Below, in pieces: positions 8,751 through 17,098 of a stretch of DNA of 64,000 nt (position 1 is the first letter of the stretch; every line of letters starts with the position of its first letter). Below the pieces are notes generated by a model that saw only the letters and a program-made list of their open reading frames with translations, did not search any database and was not told the origin of the DNA. The stretch is from assembly GCF_001672975.1 (NCBI RefSeq), contig NZ_LZKU01000168.1:1-64000 (forward strand), read 5' to 3'. The DNA comes from Mycobacterium sp. 1465703.0. Its GTDB lineage: Bacteria; Actinomycetota; Actinomycetes; Mycobacteriales; Mycobacteriaceae. A program made the position numbers and the translations under genes.

Positions 8751-10127
8751 TCACCGCGCCATGTTCGTGAAGCGCGATAGGTGCAGCTGGTGCGCCACGG
8801 TCACCGTCTTGGTGGGGCCGTTGCGGTGTTTAGCGAGAATGAAATCCGCCTCTCCCCCGCGCGGATCGTCGCGCTCGAAGGCGTCCGGCCGGTTCAACAG
8901 GATCACCATGTCGGCATCCTGTTCCAGCGAGCCCGACTCTCGAAGGTCCGACAGCATCGGCTTCTTGTCGGTGCGCTGCTCGGGACCGCGGTTCAGCTGG
9001 CTGATGGCGACGACGGGTACCTCGAGCTCCTTGGCCAAGAGCTTTAACTGGCGCGAGAATTCGGAGACCTCGAGCTGGCGCGACTCGACTTTCTTTCCCG
9101 ACGACATCAGCTGCAGATAATCGACCACCACCAGACGCAGGTCGGATTTCTGCCGCAGCCGGCGCGCCTTGGCGCGGATCTCCATCATCGTCAGGTTCGG
9201 CGAGTCGTCGATATACAGTGGCGCCTCACTGATTTCGCTCATCCGTCGCGCCAGCCTGGTCCAGTCCTCGTCGCTCATCCGACCTGACCGCATGTCGGCG
9301 AGCTTGATCTTCGCTTCCGCCGACAACAGACGCATGACGATCTCGGACTTGCTCATTTCCAGCGAGAAGATGACGCTGGCCATCCGGTGCTTGATCGAGC
9401 ACGACCGCAAAAAATCCAGTCCCAGCGTGGATTTCCCGACTCCGGGCCTGGCCGCCACGATAATCATCTGCCCGGCATGCAGACCGTTGGTCACCTCGTC
9501 GAGTTCGGTGAAACCAGTCGGCACGCCGCGCGCCACGCCGCCGTTGGAGGCGATGGCGTCGATCTCGTCCATGGTCGGCTGCAGCAGATCCTCGAGCGGA
9601 ACGAAGTCCTCGGAAGTCCGGCGCTCGGCCACCTCGTAGATCTCCGCCTGCGCACGGTCGACCACCTCGGCCACGTCGGCGCCCTCGGCGCCCGCGTAGC
9701 CGTACTGCACGACCCTGGTGCCGGCCTCCACAAGGCGCCGCAGCAACGCCTTCTCAGCCACGATGGTCGCGTAGTAGCCCGCGTTGGCCGCGGTGGGCAC
9801 CGTCGAGATCAGCGTGTGCAGATACGGTGCCCCGCCGATCCGGCGCAGCAGGTTGCGGCGGTCCAACTCCGCCGCGACCGTCACGGCGTCGGCAGGCTCG
9901 CCGCGCCCGTAAAGGTCCAGGATCGCGTCGTAGATGTTCTGATGAGCGGGTCGGTAGAAGTCACCGGGACGCAACCGCTCCAGCACGTCGGCGATGGCGT
10001 CCTTGCTCAGCAGCATGCCGCCCAGCACCGACTGTTCGGCCGCCAAATCTTGCGGAGGCTGCCGCCCGAAGTCCTCGCTGGGTGGTGTTGAATCCATGCC
10101 CGACGTCAAGTCATCGACGACCGCCAC
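8751..10127 (-). CDS. dnaB: Replicative DNA helicase DnaB (intein-free)
   Basis: A 458-residue hexameric ATP-dependent helicase that unwinds DNA at the replication fork. The N-terminal domain (QPPQDLAAEQSVLGGML onward) interacts with primase. The RecA-like core has Walker A ARPGVGKSTLG, Walker B LRLVVVDYLQLM, and SQLNRGPEQR followed by LSDLRESGSLEQDADM. GTG 10127 is chosen because AGGAGG precedes it and the product then begins VAVVDDL like its M. tuberculosis homologue; a longer frame to 10229 exists. M. tuberculosis DnaB carries an intein near the DLRES region; here that stretch is uninterrupted. Same strand as, and after, the rpsF-ssb-rpsR-rplI operon. Confidence 0.97.
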   Translation of the reverse strand: MAVVDDLTSGMDSTPPSEDFGRQPPQDLAAEQSVLGGMLLSKDAIADVLERLRPGDFYRPAHQNIYDAILDLYGRGEPADAVTVAAELDRRNLLRRIGGAPYLHTLISTVPTAANAGYYATIVAEKALLRRLVEAGTRVVQYGYAGAEGADVAEVVDRAQAEIYEVAERRTSEDFVPLEDLLQPTMDEIDAIASNGGVARGVPTGFTELDEVTNGLHAGQMIIVAARPGVGKSTLGLDFLRSCSIKHRMASVIFSLEMSKSEIVMRLLSAEAKIKLADMRSGRMSDEDWTRLARRMSEISEAPLYIDDSPNLTMMEIRAKARRLRQKSDLRLVVVDYLQLMSSGKKVESRQLEVSEFSRQLKLLAKELEVPVVAISQLNRGPEQRTDKKPMLSDLRESGSLEQDADMVILLNRPDAFERDDPRGGEADFILAKHRNGPTKTVTVAHQLHLSRFTNMAR

Positions 10128-10287
10128 GGATTCCCTCCTGCCCTGCGTCACGCATCCGAACATACATTCGAGAGTCGACAGTGAGCCTAAGCCGGGGTGC
10201 TGACAACCTTCGCCATGTAGCACCCGCATGCCCGGCGCCGGGACGACGTTAGACGTTGCTGGCTACTAGTTGAAAGGGGCGCTGTTT

Positions 10288-10539
10288 ATGAAGCTGTGCA
10301 TCGTGTGTGCATATCCGTCGACACCTGTGTTGAGCGGGGTGTGTAGAACCTGTGGATTAATGCAAAGGGCTAGGACATCAGTGCAGATACCGGCCATAGA
10401 ACGCCATGAAATTCGTGTGGACAAGAATCTCTACGGCGTGTCGGGCCAGGTTACTGCCCCGGGCGTGTTGGCTTTCGGCGGTGTTTTCCCAGCGTTACGG
10501 GCCGGTAAAGAGCCCAGGCGAAATACACCCCAGAAATAG
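10288..10539 (+). CDS. Possible small zinc-ribbon protein
   Basis: An 83-residue frame starting [10 protein letters not shown], with CIVC and CRTCG forming a CxxC-N-CxxC pattern typical of a zinc ribbon within the first 30 residues. GAAAGGGG precedes the ATG at 10288 at workable distance. It lies between dnaB and rplI on the opposite strand, the position of Rv0057 in M. tuberculosis, though I cannot say it is homologous. Codon third positions are much less GC-rich than in neighbours, so it is either recent or spurious, and the C-terminal half looks unstructured. Confidence 0.35.
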   Translation: MKLCIVCAYPSTPVLSGVCRTCGLMQRARTSVQIPAIERHEIRVDKNLYGVSGQVTAPGVLAFGGVFPALRAGKEPRRNTPQK

Positions 10540-10605
10540 TTCGCCAGACGGACATCCGCGACCACCTTCGGCGGCGAGTGCGGGCGCACGCGCGAGCGCA
10601 ACGCA

Positions 10606-10639
10606 AACTCGGCGGCGGCCGATCAGGCCGCCGCCGGGT
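10606..10639 (-). terminator. Strong GC-rich hairpin after rplI
   Basis: CGGCGGCGGCC (10610-10620) and GGCCGCCGCCG (10626-10636) form a perfect 11-bp stem around a GATCA loop, flanked by AAAC/GTTT that can extend it after one mismatch. It lies 20 bp past the rplI stop and would end the ribosomal-protein operon before dnaB. There is no long U tract, as is common in mycobacteria. It could work on both strands. Confidence 0.65.
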
Positions 10640-10658
10640 TTGAGCAAATCTTGCGCGC

Positions 10659-11117
10659 TTAGCTCTGTGCGACGACCTCGAGCGCGACCTCGACGTCGAC
10701 CTCGGGGTGCAGGTGCACCGCCACCGGGTGAGTCCCCACGGCTTTGATGTGCGACTTGGGCAGCCGGACGATTCGTTTGTCCAGGTTGGGGCCGCCGGCC
10801 TTCTTGATGGCCGCCACGACATCGTTGGCAGTCACCGAGCCGAACAGCTTGCCCGAATCCGCCGCCGTCTTCACCGGCAGCGGGACGGGGCCGAGCGCCT
10901 CGATGGCCGTCTTGAGCTCGTTGGCGTGCCCGAGGTCGCGCACCGCCTTGGTTTCACGGGCCCGGCGGATGTCGTCGGCCTGCTTCTGCGCGCCGCGCGA
11001 GGCCACGATCGCCAGGCCGCGCGGGAGCAGGAAGTTGCGGCCGTAGCCGTCCTTGACTTCGACAGTGTCGCCGACGGAACCAAGGTGGTCGACGTCAGCC
11101 GTCAGAATCAGCTTCAT
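10659..11117 (-). CDS. rplI: 50S ribosomal protein L9
   Basis: A 152-residue L9 protein. It starts [36 protein letters not shown], the conserved N-terminal rRNA-binding domain of the family; a connecting helix (about 40-75) and the C-terminal domain ending in ALEVVAQS follow. L9 binds 23S rRNA and helps hold reading frame. Last gene of the rpsF-ssb-rpsR-rplI operon, 30 bp after rpsR. Confidence 0.97.
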   Translation of the reverse strand: MKLILTADVDHLGSVGDTVEVKDGYGRNFLLPRGLAIVASRGAQKQADDIRRARETKAVRDLGHANELKTAIEALGPVPLPVKTAADSGKLFGSVTANDVVAAIKKAGGPNLDKRIVRLPKSHIKAVGTHPVAVHLHPEVDVEVALEVVAQS

Positions 11118-11147
11118 CGTTTCGTACTTTCGGTTGGCCTGCGGCGA

Positions 11148-11402
11148 CTATCGCGCCGAGGAGGTGAAGGGCAGCAGCGCCACCTCGCGGGCATTCTTCA
11201 CCGCGATGGCGATGTCACGTTGGTGCTGCACACAGTTGCCGGTGACGCGACGCGCACGGATCTTGCCGCGCTCGCTGATGTACGTGCGCAGCAGCGCGGT
11301 GTCCTTGTAGTCGATCGCTTGATCCTTCTTGGCGCAGAAGACACATTTACGTGCCTTGACCGGCTTTTCCGGAGCCGGCCGCCGCTTGTTGGACTTGGCC
11401 AT
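11148..11402 (-). CDS. rpsR: 30S ribosomal protein S18 (zinc-binding form)
   Basis: An 84-residue S18, very close to M. tuberculosis RpsR1. Cysteines in KCVFCAKK and in [10 protein letters not shown] give the zinc-binding (C+) arrangement, unlike the cysteine-free paralogue that mycobacteria make under zinc limitation. Central motif [26 protein letters not shown] is diagnostic. It sits between ssb and rplI in the conserved operon. Confidence 0.97.
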   Translation of the reverse strand: MAKSNKRRPAPEKPVKARKCVFCAKKDQAIDYKDTALLRTYISERGKIRARRVTGNCVQHQRDIAIAVKNAREVALLPFTSSAR

Positions 11403-11444
11403 GTCTGTCTTTCTTTCCGTTCTCTATTGCTGAAGTTTCTTGAA

Positions 11445-11960
11445 TCAGAAGGGCGGTTCGTCGTCTCCGCCACCGAATGAGCCCGATGCGGGCGCACTGC
11501 CCCACGGGTCATCAGCGGGTGCGCTCGCGGCCGGCGCCGACTGCTGGCGCGATCCGCCGCCACCGCCGAAGCCGCCGCCGCCACCGCCGCCGCTGCGGCT
11601 GGCCTTGTTGACCTTGGCTGTGGCATACCGCAACGAGGGGCCGATCTCGTCGACCTCGACCTCGACGACGGTGCGCTTCTCACCTTCACGAGTCTCGAAC
11701 GAACGCTGCTTGAGCCGGCCCGTGACAATCACCCGGGCCCCACGAGTGAGGCTTTCGGCGACGTTCTCGGCGGCTTCCCGCCAGATGTTGCACCGCAGGA
11801 AGAGCGCCTCACCGTCTTTCCATTCGCCGCTCTGGCGGTCATAGATCCGCGGTGTCGACGCCACGGTGAAGTTCGCGACGGCGGCACCCGACGGGGTGAA
11901 CCGCAGTTCGGGGTCGGCGGTCAGGTTTCCGACAACGGTGATAGTGGTGTCACCAGCCAC
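11445..11960 (-). CDS. ssb: Single-stranded DNA-binding protein
   Basis: A 171-residue SSB: OB-fold (about 1-115; [29 protein letters not shown]), a glycine-rich flexible linker, and an acidic C-terminal tail ending DDEPPF that recruits replication and repair partners. GTG 11960 has a GAGGAGG ribosome binding site. It is the essential replicative SSB, placed between rpsF and rpsR as in other bacteria. Confidence 0.97.
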   Translation of the reverse strand: MAGDTTITVVGNLTADPELRFTPSGAAVANFTVASTPRIYDRQSGEWKDGEALFLRCNIWREAAENVAESLTRGARVIVTGRLKQRSFETREGEKRTVVEVEVDEIGPSLRYATAKVNKASRSGGGGGGGFGGGGGSRQQSAPAASAPADDPWGSAPASGSFGGGDDEPPF

Positions 11961-12086
11961 AATTTCCTCCTCGTTCCACCCTGTTTCTCGCCGCTCCGGT
12001 GATGGATGTCATGAGCGTACGTTCGCTGAGCTCTCCACAGCCTAGGCAAGTGCGCCGATGGGAAGCACGCGACGCAGCCGAGGTTG

Positions 12087-12377
12087 TTAGTGCTTGTCGG
12101 TGCGCATCACCTTGGTGCGCAGTACCGACTCGTTGAGGCTCAGCTGGCGGTCGAGCTCGGATACCGTGGCCGGCTCGGCTTTCAGGTCGACGACGACGTA
12201 GATGCCTTCGGCGTGCTTCGCGATCTCGTAGGCCAGACGGCGCCGGCCCCAGATGTCGACCTTGTCGACGGATCCACCATCCTTGCGGACGACGTTGAGG
12301 AACGTCTCCAAGGACGGGGCTACGGTGCGCTCGTCGAGCGTGGGGTCAAGAATGACCATGATTTCGTATGGACGCAT
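12087..12377 (-). CDS. rpsF: 30S ribosomal protein S6
   Basis: A 96-residue S6 beginning [21 protein letters not shown], with the family signature [22 protein letters not shown]. It binds 16S rRNA together with S18, encoded two genes further. First gene of the operon; AGAGGAGGTGGTGAGG upstream gives a strong ribosome binding site. The 128 bp upstream to the phosphatase gene at 12506 must hold the operon promoter; I see no clear -35/-10 pair. Confidence 0.96.
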   Translation of the reverse strand: MRPYEIMVILDPTLDERTVAPSLETFLNVVRKDGGSVDKVDIWGRRRLAYEIAKHAEGIYVVVDLKAEPATVSELDRQLSLNESVLRTKVMRTDKH

Positions 12378-12505
12378 GGAAACCTCACCACCTCCTCTGG
12401 TCTCAAGCGGCCACGGGCGTTCCGTGGCAGGAGGGTCGCCTGCGTCGGCAACCGCATCAGGCTACAGCAATCGTCGTTGAGCTGCGAAATCGCGCGGTTA
12501 GGCGG

Positions 12506-13336
12506 TCAGCCTGTGGAGGTCGGCTCCTGAAGAGTGCTGACCAGTTCTTCGGCAAGCGCGGGTGTCGCGGCTACCACCCCAGACCAGCGACGGCTGAGAT
12601 CGGGATGGATTTCCAACGGCCTGCCGCGGACATCCAGGACGGCCCCGCCCGCGGCGGGCACCATCACCATCGCAGCGGCCAGGTCCATGATCCGGTGGCT
12701 GTCGGAGCCGGCATCGGCGAAGGCATCGGTGGAGCCCTCCGCTACCAGCGCTGCTTCCAGGCAGCTGGTGGACAGGATCCGCACCCGGGCGGCGCGCCTG
12801 GCGACCCGCCACCACGCGGCGTCGTCGTCGCCGTGCGGGCGAAGCAGGCTCACCGCGGCGCCGTCGAGGCCGGTGCGGCCGCTGGTGCGGTAAGGCACCG
12901 GCTGACCCGCCACCGCATGCCAGCACCGGCCGGTGTCGAACCAACACGTCAACGCCTCGGTGGCGGCGCCGTCGACGGCTACCACTCCGGCAAACGCTGA
13001 CAGCGGGACTCCTGCGGCGGCGTTGGCGGTGCCGTCGACCGGATCGACGACCAGAGTCAGCGCCGACCCGTTGTCGATGACACCGATCTCCTCGCTGAGA
13101 AGGTTGACGCGATGCTGGTTGACCACGTCGGCCACCGCGGTGTCGACCAGGATGTCCAGCCGCATGGTCGGGGTGCCGTCGGCTCCCGTCTGCACCTTTT
13201 CCGACAGTGCCGCACGGTCGTATTGGGCACGGGCCGCTCCGAACGCCTCCGCCGCGGCCCGCGCGGCGTCGGCCAGCGCGGGATGCGTCCCCTCCGGCAC
13301 TTGCGGTTCGGGCACCGGCCAGGCGATGTGCGTCAT
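12506..13336 (-). CDS. Inositol-monophosphatase-family phosphatase at the end of the phn operon
   Basis: A 276-residue Mg-dependent phosphatase of the IMPase superfamily. Motif A is LVVDPVDGTANAAAG (two metal aspartates), the upstream acidic pair is SEEIG, and motif B is RIMDLAAAMVMVPAAGGAV with its aspartate. ATG 13336 overlaps the phnM stop as ATGA, so it is translated as part of the phosphonate operon; a longer frame to 13372 would overlap phnM more. C-P lyase operons normally include PhnP and PhnN to process the 5-phosphoribosyl 1,2-cyclic phosphate product; neither is here. A sugar-phosphate phosphatase in this position could take over part of that job, but that is inference. Synthesis or recycling of inositol phosphates is the alternative. 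Confidence 0.85.
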   Translation of the reverse strand: MTHIAWPVPEPQVPEGTHPALADAARAAAEAFGAARAQYDRAALSEKVQTGADGTPTMRLDILVDTAVADVVNQHRVNLLSEEIGVIDNGSALTLVVDPVDGTANAAAGVPLSAFAGVVAVDGAATEALTCWFDTGRCWHAVAGQPVPYRTSGRTGLDGAAVSLLRPHGDDDAAWWRVARRAARVRILSTSCLEAALVAEGSTDAFADAGSDSHRIMDLAAAMVMVPAAGGAVLDVRGRPLEIHPDLSRRWSGVVAATPALAEELVSTLQEPTSTG

Positions 13337-14529
13337 TGTCCGCTCACCAACACCGAGCGCACGACCGGCCAACGCCCATCGGTGGCAAGGAGGGTCAGGT
13401 CTGCCCGCAGGCCGGGCTGAAGGCGTCCGCGGTCGGCCAGTCCCGCGACGTCCGCCGGCCCAGATGTCACGAGCCCCACCGCGGCGGCCAGACCGATCCG
13501 CTCGTCGTCGACGAGCGCGAACACCGCGGCCAGCAAGCTGGACGGCAGGTAGTCCGATGCGATCGAGGTCACCAGCCCACGCCCAATCAGTTCCTGGCCG
13601 GAGGCGTTCCCGTTGTGCGACCCGCCGCGCAGCACGTTGGGCGCACCCATCACCACCGGCAGCCCGCGGTCGCGCGCGGCCTGCGCCGCCGCCAAGGTGG
13701 TCGGGAATTCGGCGACGGTGCCACCCCGGGCCACCAGCTCGTCGACCTCGGCCGCGGTGGTCAGGTCATGACCGAGCAACCGGATCCGGTTGGCTTGCGC
13801 CAGCTCGGCCAGCCAACCCATGGCCTCCTCGCGCAGGCCGAGGCGCCCGTCGCGTTCGGCGATCAGGTCGTCGACGTGGCGCGCCGCCTGCTCGGCGGTC
13901 ATCCCGCGCGAGCCCATCATGTAGCGCTCGTAGTAGGCGCGGTCGGCGTACTGACCCTGCCCAGGTGTGTGGTCCTCATGGGACACCAGCGGCACATCCG
14001 TCGTGCCGGCAAGCTGATCCTTCAGCGCCACAAGGCCTTCCGGACTGCGGACGTCCAGCCGGTACAGAATCCGGTGGTCCACCAGCCCGTCGACACGCTC
14101 CTTGACAGCCTGGCAGAACAGCTTGGCGTCCTCGACGGTGCGCGGAGTCCCCCGGCCCATGCTCTGCTCGAATCCGGCGCCGTGGAACACCGTCGTCACA
14201 CCCGCCGCGCGGAGCTTGCCCTCAAGGGAGAGCAGGGCGAACTCGATCGGCAGCTCGGCGCCGGGTCGCGGCAGCCGCTCCTTCTCCAGCGCGTCGCTGT
14301 GCGTGTCCACCACACCCGGAATGCACAGCAGCCCTGCACCATCCACGTCGGCCGACAACCCGGCAGCATGCGGCTCCACGGCCGCGATGACCCCGCCCCG
14401 CACCGCCACTACCGCGTCGTCGATCACGGTGTGCGGCAACACCGCCCGCACGTGGCCGAGCACGTAGTCCGCCGGCGGCGCCGCTAATGGCCAATGTTCT
14501 ACCGTCCGTTCGAACACCTGGGTTGTCAC
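13333..14529 (-). CDS. phnM: Alpha-D-ribose 1-methylphosphonate 5-triphosphate diphosphatase PhnM
   Basis: A 398-residue amidohydrolase-superfamily enzyme that removes pyrophosphate from ribose-1-phosphonate 5-triphosphate, before C-P bond cleavage by PhnJ. Visible marks are IPGVVDTHSDALEKE (metal-binding region), FHGAGFEQS, VSHEDHTPGQGQY, LLGHDL, APNVLRGGSHNGN and ASDYLPSSLL. Length agrees with E. coli PhnM (378). Start and stop codons overlap phnL and the phosphatase gene by 4 bp (ATGA) on each side. Confidence 0.95.
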   Translation of the reverse strand: MTTQVFERTVEHWPLAAPPADYVLGHVRAVLPHTVIDDAVVAVRGGVIAAVEPHAAGLSADVDGAGLLCIPGVVDTHSDALEKERLPRPGAELPIEFALLSLEGKLRAAGVTTVFHGAGFEQSMGRGTPRTVEDAKLFCQAVKERVDGLVDHRILYRLDVRSPEGLVALKDQLAGTTDVPLVSHEDHTPGQGQYADRAYYERYMMGSRGMTAEQAARHVDDLIAERDGRLGLREEAMGWLAELAQANRIRLLGHDLTTAAEVDELVARGGTVAEFPTTLAAAQAARDRGLPVVMGAPNVLRGGSHNGNASGQELIGRGLVTSIASDYLPSSLLAAVFALVDDERIGLAAAVGLVTSGPADVAGLADRGRLQPGLRADLTLLATDGRWPVVRSVLVSGQ

Positions 14530-15272
14530 GCCACTCCCTCCAGGATCTCCGCGGGGGCACCTTCCTGGGCGATGCGGCCGTCGCGCATCAACACCACGCG
14601 AGATGCCAACCGCAGCATCGCCTCCCGATCGTGGAAGACCGCAAGCACGGCTACGCCCTGGGCCGTCAATGTCGCGATCATTTCGAGTGCCCGCTCCCGG
14701 TTTGCCGGGTCGAGCGCCGATACCGGCTCGTCAAGCATCAACAACCGCGGCGGGCGGACCGTGCCCGCCGCGAGGTTCACCCGCTGACGCTCCCCGCCGG
14801 ACAGCACCGAGCAGTCCACATCCCACAACGCCGGGTCCAGGTCGAGCCGCCGCAGGGCATCCGCGGCGGCCTCGGTCGCCTCCGCGCGGTCGATACCGCG
14901 GCGACGGGCAGCCGCGGCCACGAGCTGCAGCGGCCCGGTACGGGGTGGGGCGGTCAAAAACTGTGACACGTAACCGAATTCGCGTCCTCGAACCGCGGCC
15001 ATCGCCCGGTCACACAGCTTTGTCAGCTCGATCTCCTGGTCCTCCCCGGTGCGCAGCACCACCGAACCCGAGTCGGGCAGATAGGTGCGGTTCACGCACC
15101 GCAGCAGCGAGGACTTGCCCGCGCCGCTCGGACCGGCCAGCACGACATGCTCTCCGGCCCGGACGTCGAGGTCGACGCCGCGTAGCGAATGCACGACGCG
15201 GCCGTCGATGGTGTGCAACGTGAACGATTTGCGCAGCCCGCGCACGCTCAGCACCGGTTTCGCCACGGTCAC
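14526..15272 (-). CDS. phnL: Phosphonate C-P lyase system ATP-binding protein PhnL
   Basis: A 248-residue ABC-type ATPase with Walker A GPSGAGKSS, Q-loop region YVSQFLTAPPRTGPLQLV (characteristic of PhnL), signature LSGGERQRVNLA and Walker B LLMLDEPVSALDP. PhnL is not a transporter subunit; in E. coli it binds the C-P lyase core with PhnK and is needed for phosphonate breakdown in vivo. The start overlaps the phnJK stop and the stop overlaps phnM by ATGA. Confidence 0.93.
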   Translation of the reverse strand: MTVAKPVLSVRGLRKSFTLHTIDGRVVHSLRGVDLDVRAGEHVVLAGPSGAGKSSLLRCVNRTYLPDSGSVVLRTGEDQEIELTKLCDRAMAAVRGREFGYVSQFLTAPPRTGPLQLVAAAARRRGIDRAEATEAAADALRRLDLDPALWDVDCSVLSGGERQRVNLAAGTVRPPRLLMLDEPVSALDPANRERALEMIATLTAQGVAVLAVFHDREAMLRLASRVVLMRDGRIAQEGAPAEILEGVA

Positions 15273-17098
15273 CTCCTGGCCGCGGCGACCAGCCGCTGTG
15301 TGTATGGATGGTGCGGATCGTGAAAAAGCTGATCGGTCAGGCCCCGCTCGATCACCCGGCCCAACTGCATGACGATGCTGCGGTCGGTCAGCGTCTCGAT
15401 CACCGAAAAGTCGTGACTGACCACGACCGCTGCGATATTGGAATCGGCGAGCAGCCCGCGCAACAAATCGAGCACGCCGGCGGCCACCGACGCATCCAGT
15501 CCGGTGGTCGGTTCGTCCAGCAGAACCACCGGTGGTTCGGTGGCGAGCGCCTTAGCGATCTGCACCCGCTGCCGCATACCACCGGAGAACGTCCCGACCG
15601 GGTCGTCCATACGGGAAAGCGGAACCTCCACTCGCTCAAGGAGTTCCGCGGCCCGACTGCGAATGTTGTGGTATCCGCGCCAGCCCGCGGCGGTGAGCCG
15701 CTCGGCGATGTTGCCGCCCGCGCTGACCCCAAAATCCAGTCCATCGGCGGGATCCTGATACACCACCGCCATGCCATCGACGCGCAGCCGTCGGCGTTCC
15801 GCGTCCGACAGGGTCAACAGATCGGTGCGCCCGTCGTCCAGGGTCGCCAGGTGAACCGAACCCGCGGTCGCGCGCTCATTGCCGATGACACAGGACAGGA
15901 CTGTCGACTTACCGGATCCGGACTCGCCGATGACGCCCAGGGCCTCGCCGGGTGCGACATCGAAGGACACATCCCAGGCCGCCACGACGGCCCCGGTGCT
16001 CGGGCTTATCGCAGTGCCGAATTCGGGTCCGGTGCCGTCGACCGCATACACCCCGCCGGCGCCGTGCACCTTACCGATCGAGTCCACCCGCAGCATCCAG
16101 TCGGTGGGATCGGACCGGACGTCGCGCCGCAGGAGCGAGCCCCGATGCAGGTGCGCCGGCGGTGTCGTGCGGGCGCCGGCGCGGCGCTCCGGGTTGGGTA
16201 GCAGGTGCAGCGGTGCGCGCTCGCGATGAGCCGTGCGGTCGGCGTCGCCGGCGCGCACCCGTGCGCACCACTCGGTGTCACTGCACACAAAACCGCCGGT
16301 GGGCCCCGCCTCGACAAGGAACACGTCGTCACTGCCACACAGCTTGCAAACCCCACCCGCGCAGTACTCCACCTCGAACGGCACGTCGTCGAACGTCAGG
16401 GGGACGACATCGGTGTGCGGTGGAACTGCGTAAATCCGCTTTTCCCGCCCGGCGCCGAACAGGTTGATGTGCTCGCTGTGATGCAGCCGCGGCACGTCCC
16501 AGCGCGGAATCGGCGTGGTGGCCATGACGTAACGCCCGGCCACCAGCACGGGGTAGCCCGTGGTGCGGGTGATCATGCCGTTGCGGACGATGTCTTCGTA
16601 GAGGCTCACCCACATTGCGGCGTAATCGTTTTCGGCGTGCATGCGGGCACACTCGGCGATGGACTTCTGCACCTTCCTCAGCGGCTCGGGCACCGGCACC
16701 TGGTACACCAGCAGGTCGCCGGGCGACAAAGCCTCCTCCGGGACGCGGTGTCGGGTCTGCACCACCGTCGCCTCCCGGGTGTCGGTCGACTCGGAGCAAC
16801 CAGTGGTCGCGGCGATCATCCGGCGCAGATTGGTTGCGTTGACGCCGCCGTCGTCGCCCTGATCGATGACCTTCACCGTGTCGCGCGCGCCGATCACCGA
16901 CAGCGTCACCTGCAGACCACCCGAGCCCCAGCCGCGGGCCACCGGCATCTCTCGCGAGCCGAACGGGACCTGATAACCCGGCACACACACCGCGGTCAGT
17001 GCGGCACGGCGGATCTCGCGCTTACCGCTCTCGTCGAGGATGCCCGACGGCGCCTGGTCATCGGCCAGCTCGCTCAACAGGTCGGTGGTCGTGGTCAT
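15269..17098 (-). CDS. phnJK: Fused C-P lyase PhnJ and ATP-binding protein PhnK
   Basis: One uninterrupted frame of 609 residues. Residues 1 to about 280 are PhnJ, the radical-SAM enzyme that breaks the carbon-phosphorus bond. CVPGYQVPFGSREMP carries the glycyl-radical Gly (Gly41 from this start), and the Fe-S cysteines follow as CKLC and CSDTEWC (Cys251, 254, 272, 278). A Pro/Arg-rich linker of about 55 residues leads to PhnK: Walker A GESGSGKS, signature TFSGGMRQRVQIAKAL, Walker B VVLLDEPTTGLDAS. In E. coli these are separate proteins that bind each other in the core complex. ATG 17098 makes an ATGA overlap with phnI; an ATG two codons earlier is less likely. Confidence 0.93.
   Translation of the reverse strand: MTTTTDLLSELADDQAPSGILDESGKREIRRAALTAVCVPGYQVPFGSREMPVARGWGSGGLQVTLSVIGARDTVKVIDQGDDGGVNATNLRRMIAATTGCSESTDTREATVVQTRHRVPEEALSPGDLLVYQVPVPEPLRKVQKSIAECARMHAENDYAAMWVSLYEDIVRNGMITRTTGYPVLVAGRYVMATTPIPRWDVPRLHHSEHINLFGAGREKRIYAVPPHTDVVPLTFDDVPFEVEYCAGGVCKLCGSDDVFLVEAGPTGGFVCSDTEWCARVRAGDADRTAHRERAPLHLLPNPERRAGARTTPPAHLHRGSLLRRDVRSDPTDWMLRVDSIGKVHGAGGVYAVDGTGPEFGTAISPSTGAVVAAWDVSFDVAPGEALGVIGESGSGKSTVLSCVIGNERATAGSVHLATLDDGRTDLLTLSDAERRRLRVDGMAVVYQDPADGLDFGVSAGGNIAERLTAAGWRGYHNIRSRAAELLERVEVPLSRMDDPVGTFSGGMRQRVQIAKALATEPPVVLLDEPTTGLDASVAAGVLDLLRGLLADSNIAAVVVSHDFSVIETLTDRSIVMQLGRVIERGLTDQLFHDPHHPYTQRLVAAARR

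Noticed and set aside
13843-14487. Long plus-strand frames through the phnM region
   Set aside because: Antisense shadows of phnM and the phosphatase gene; no domains recognised.
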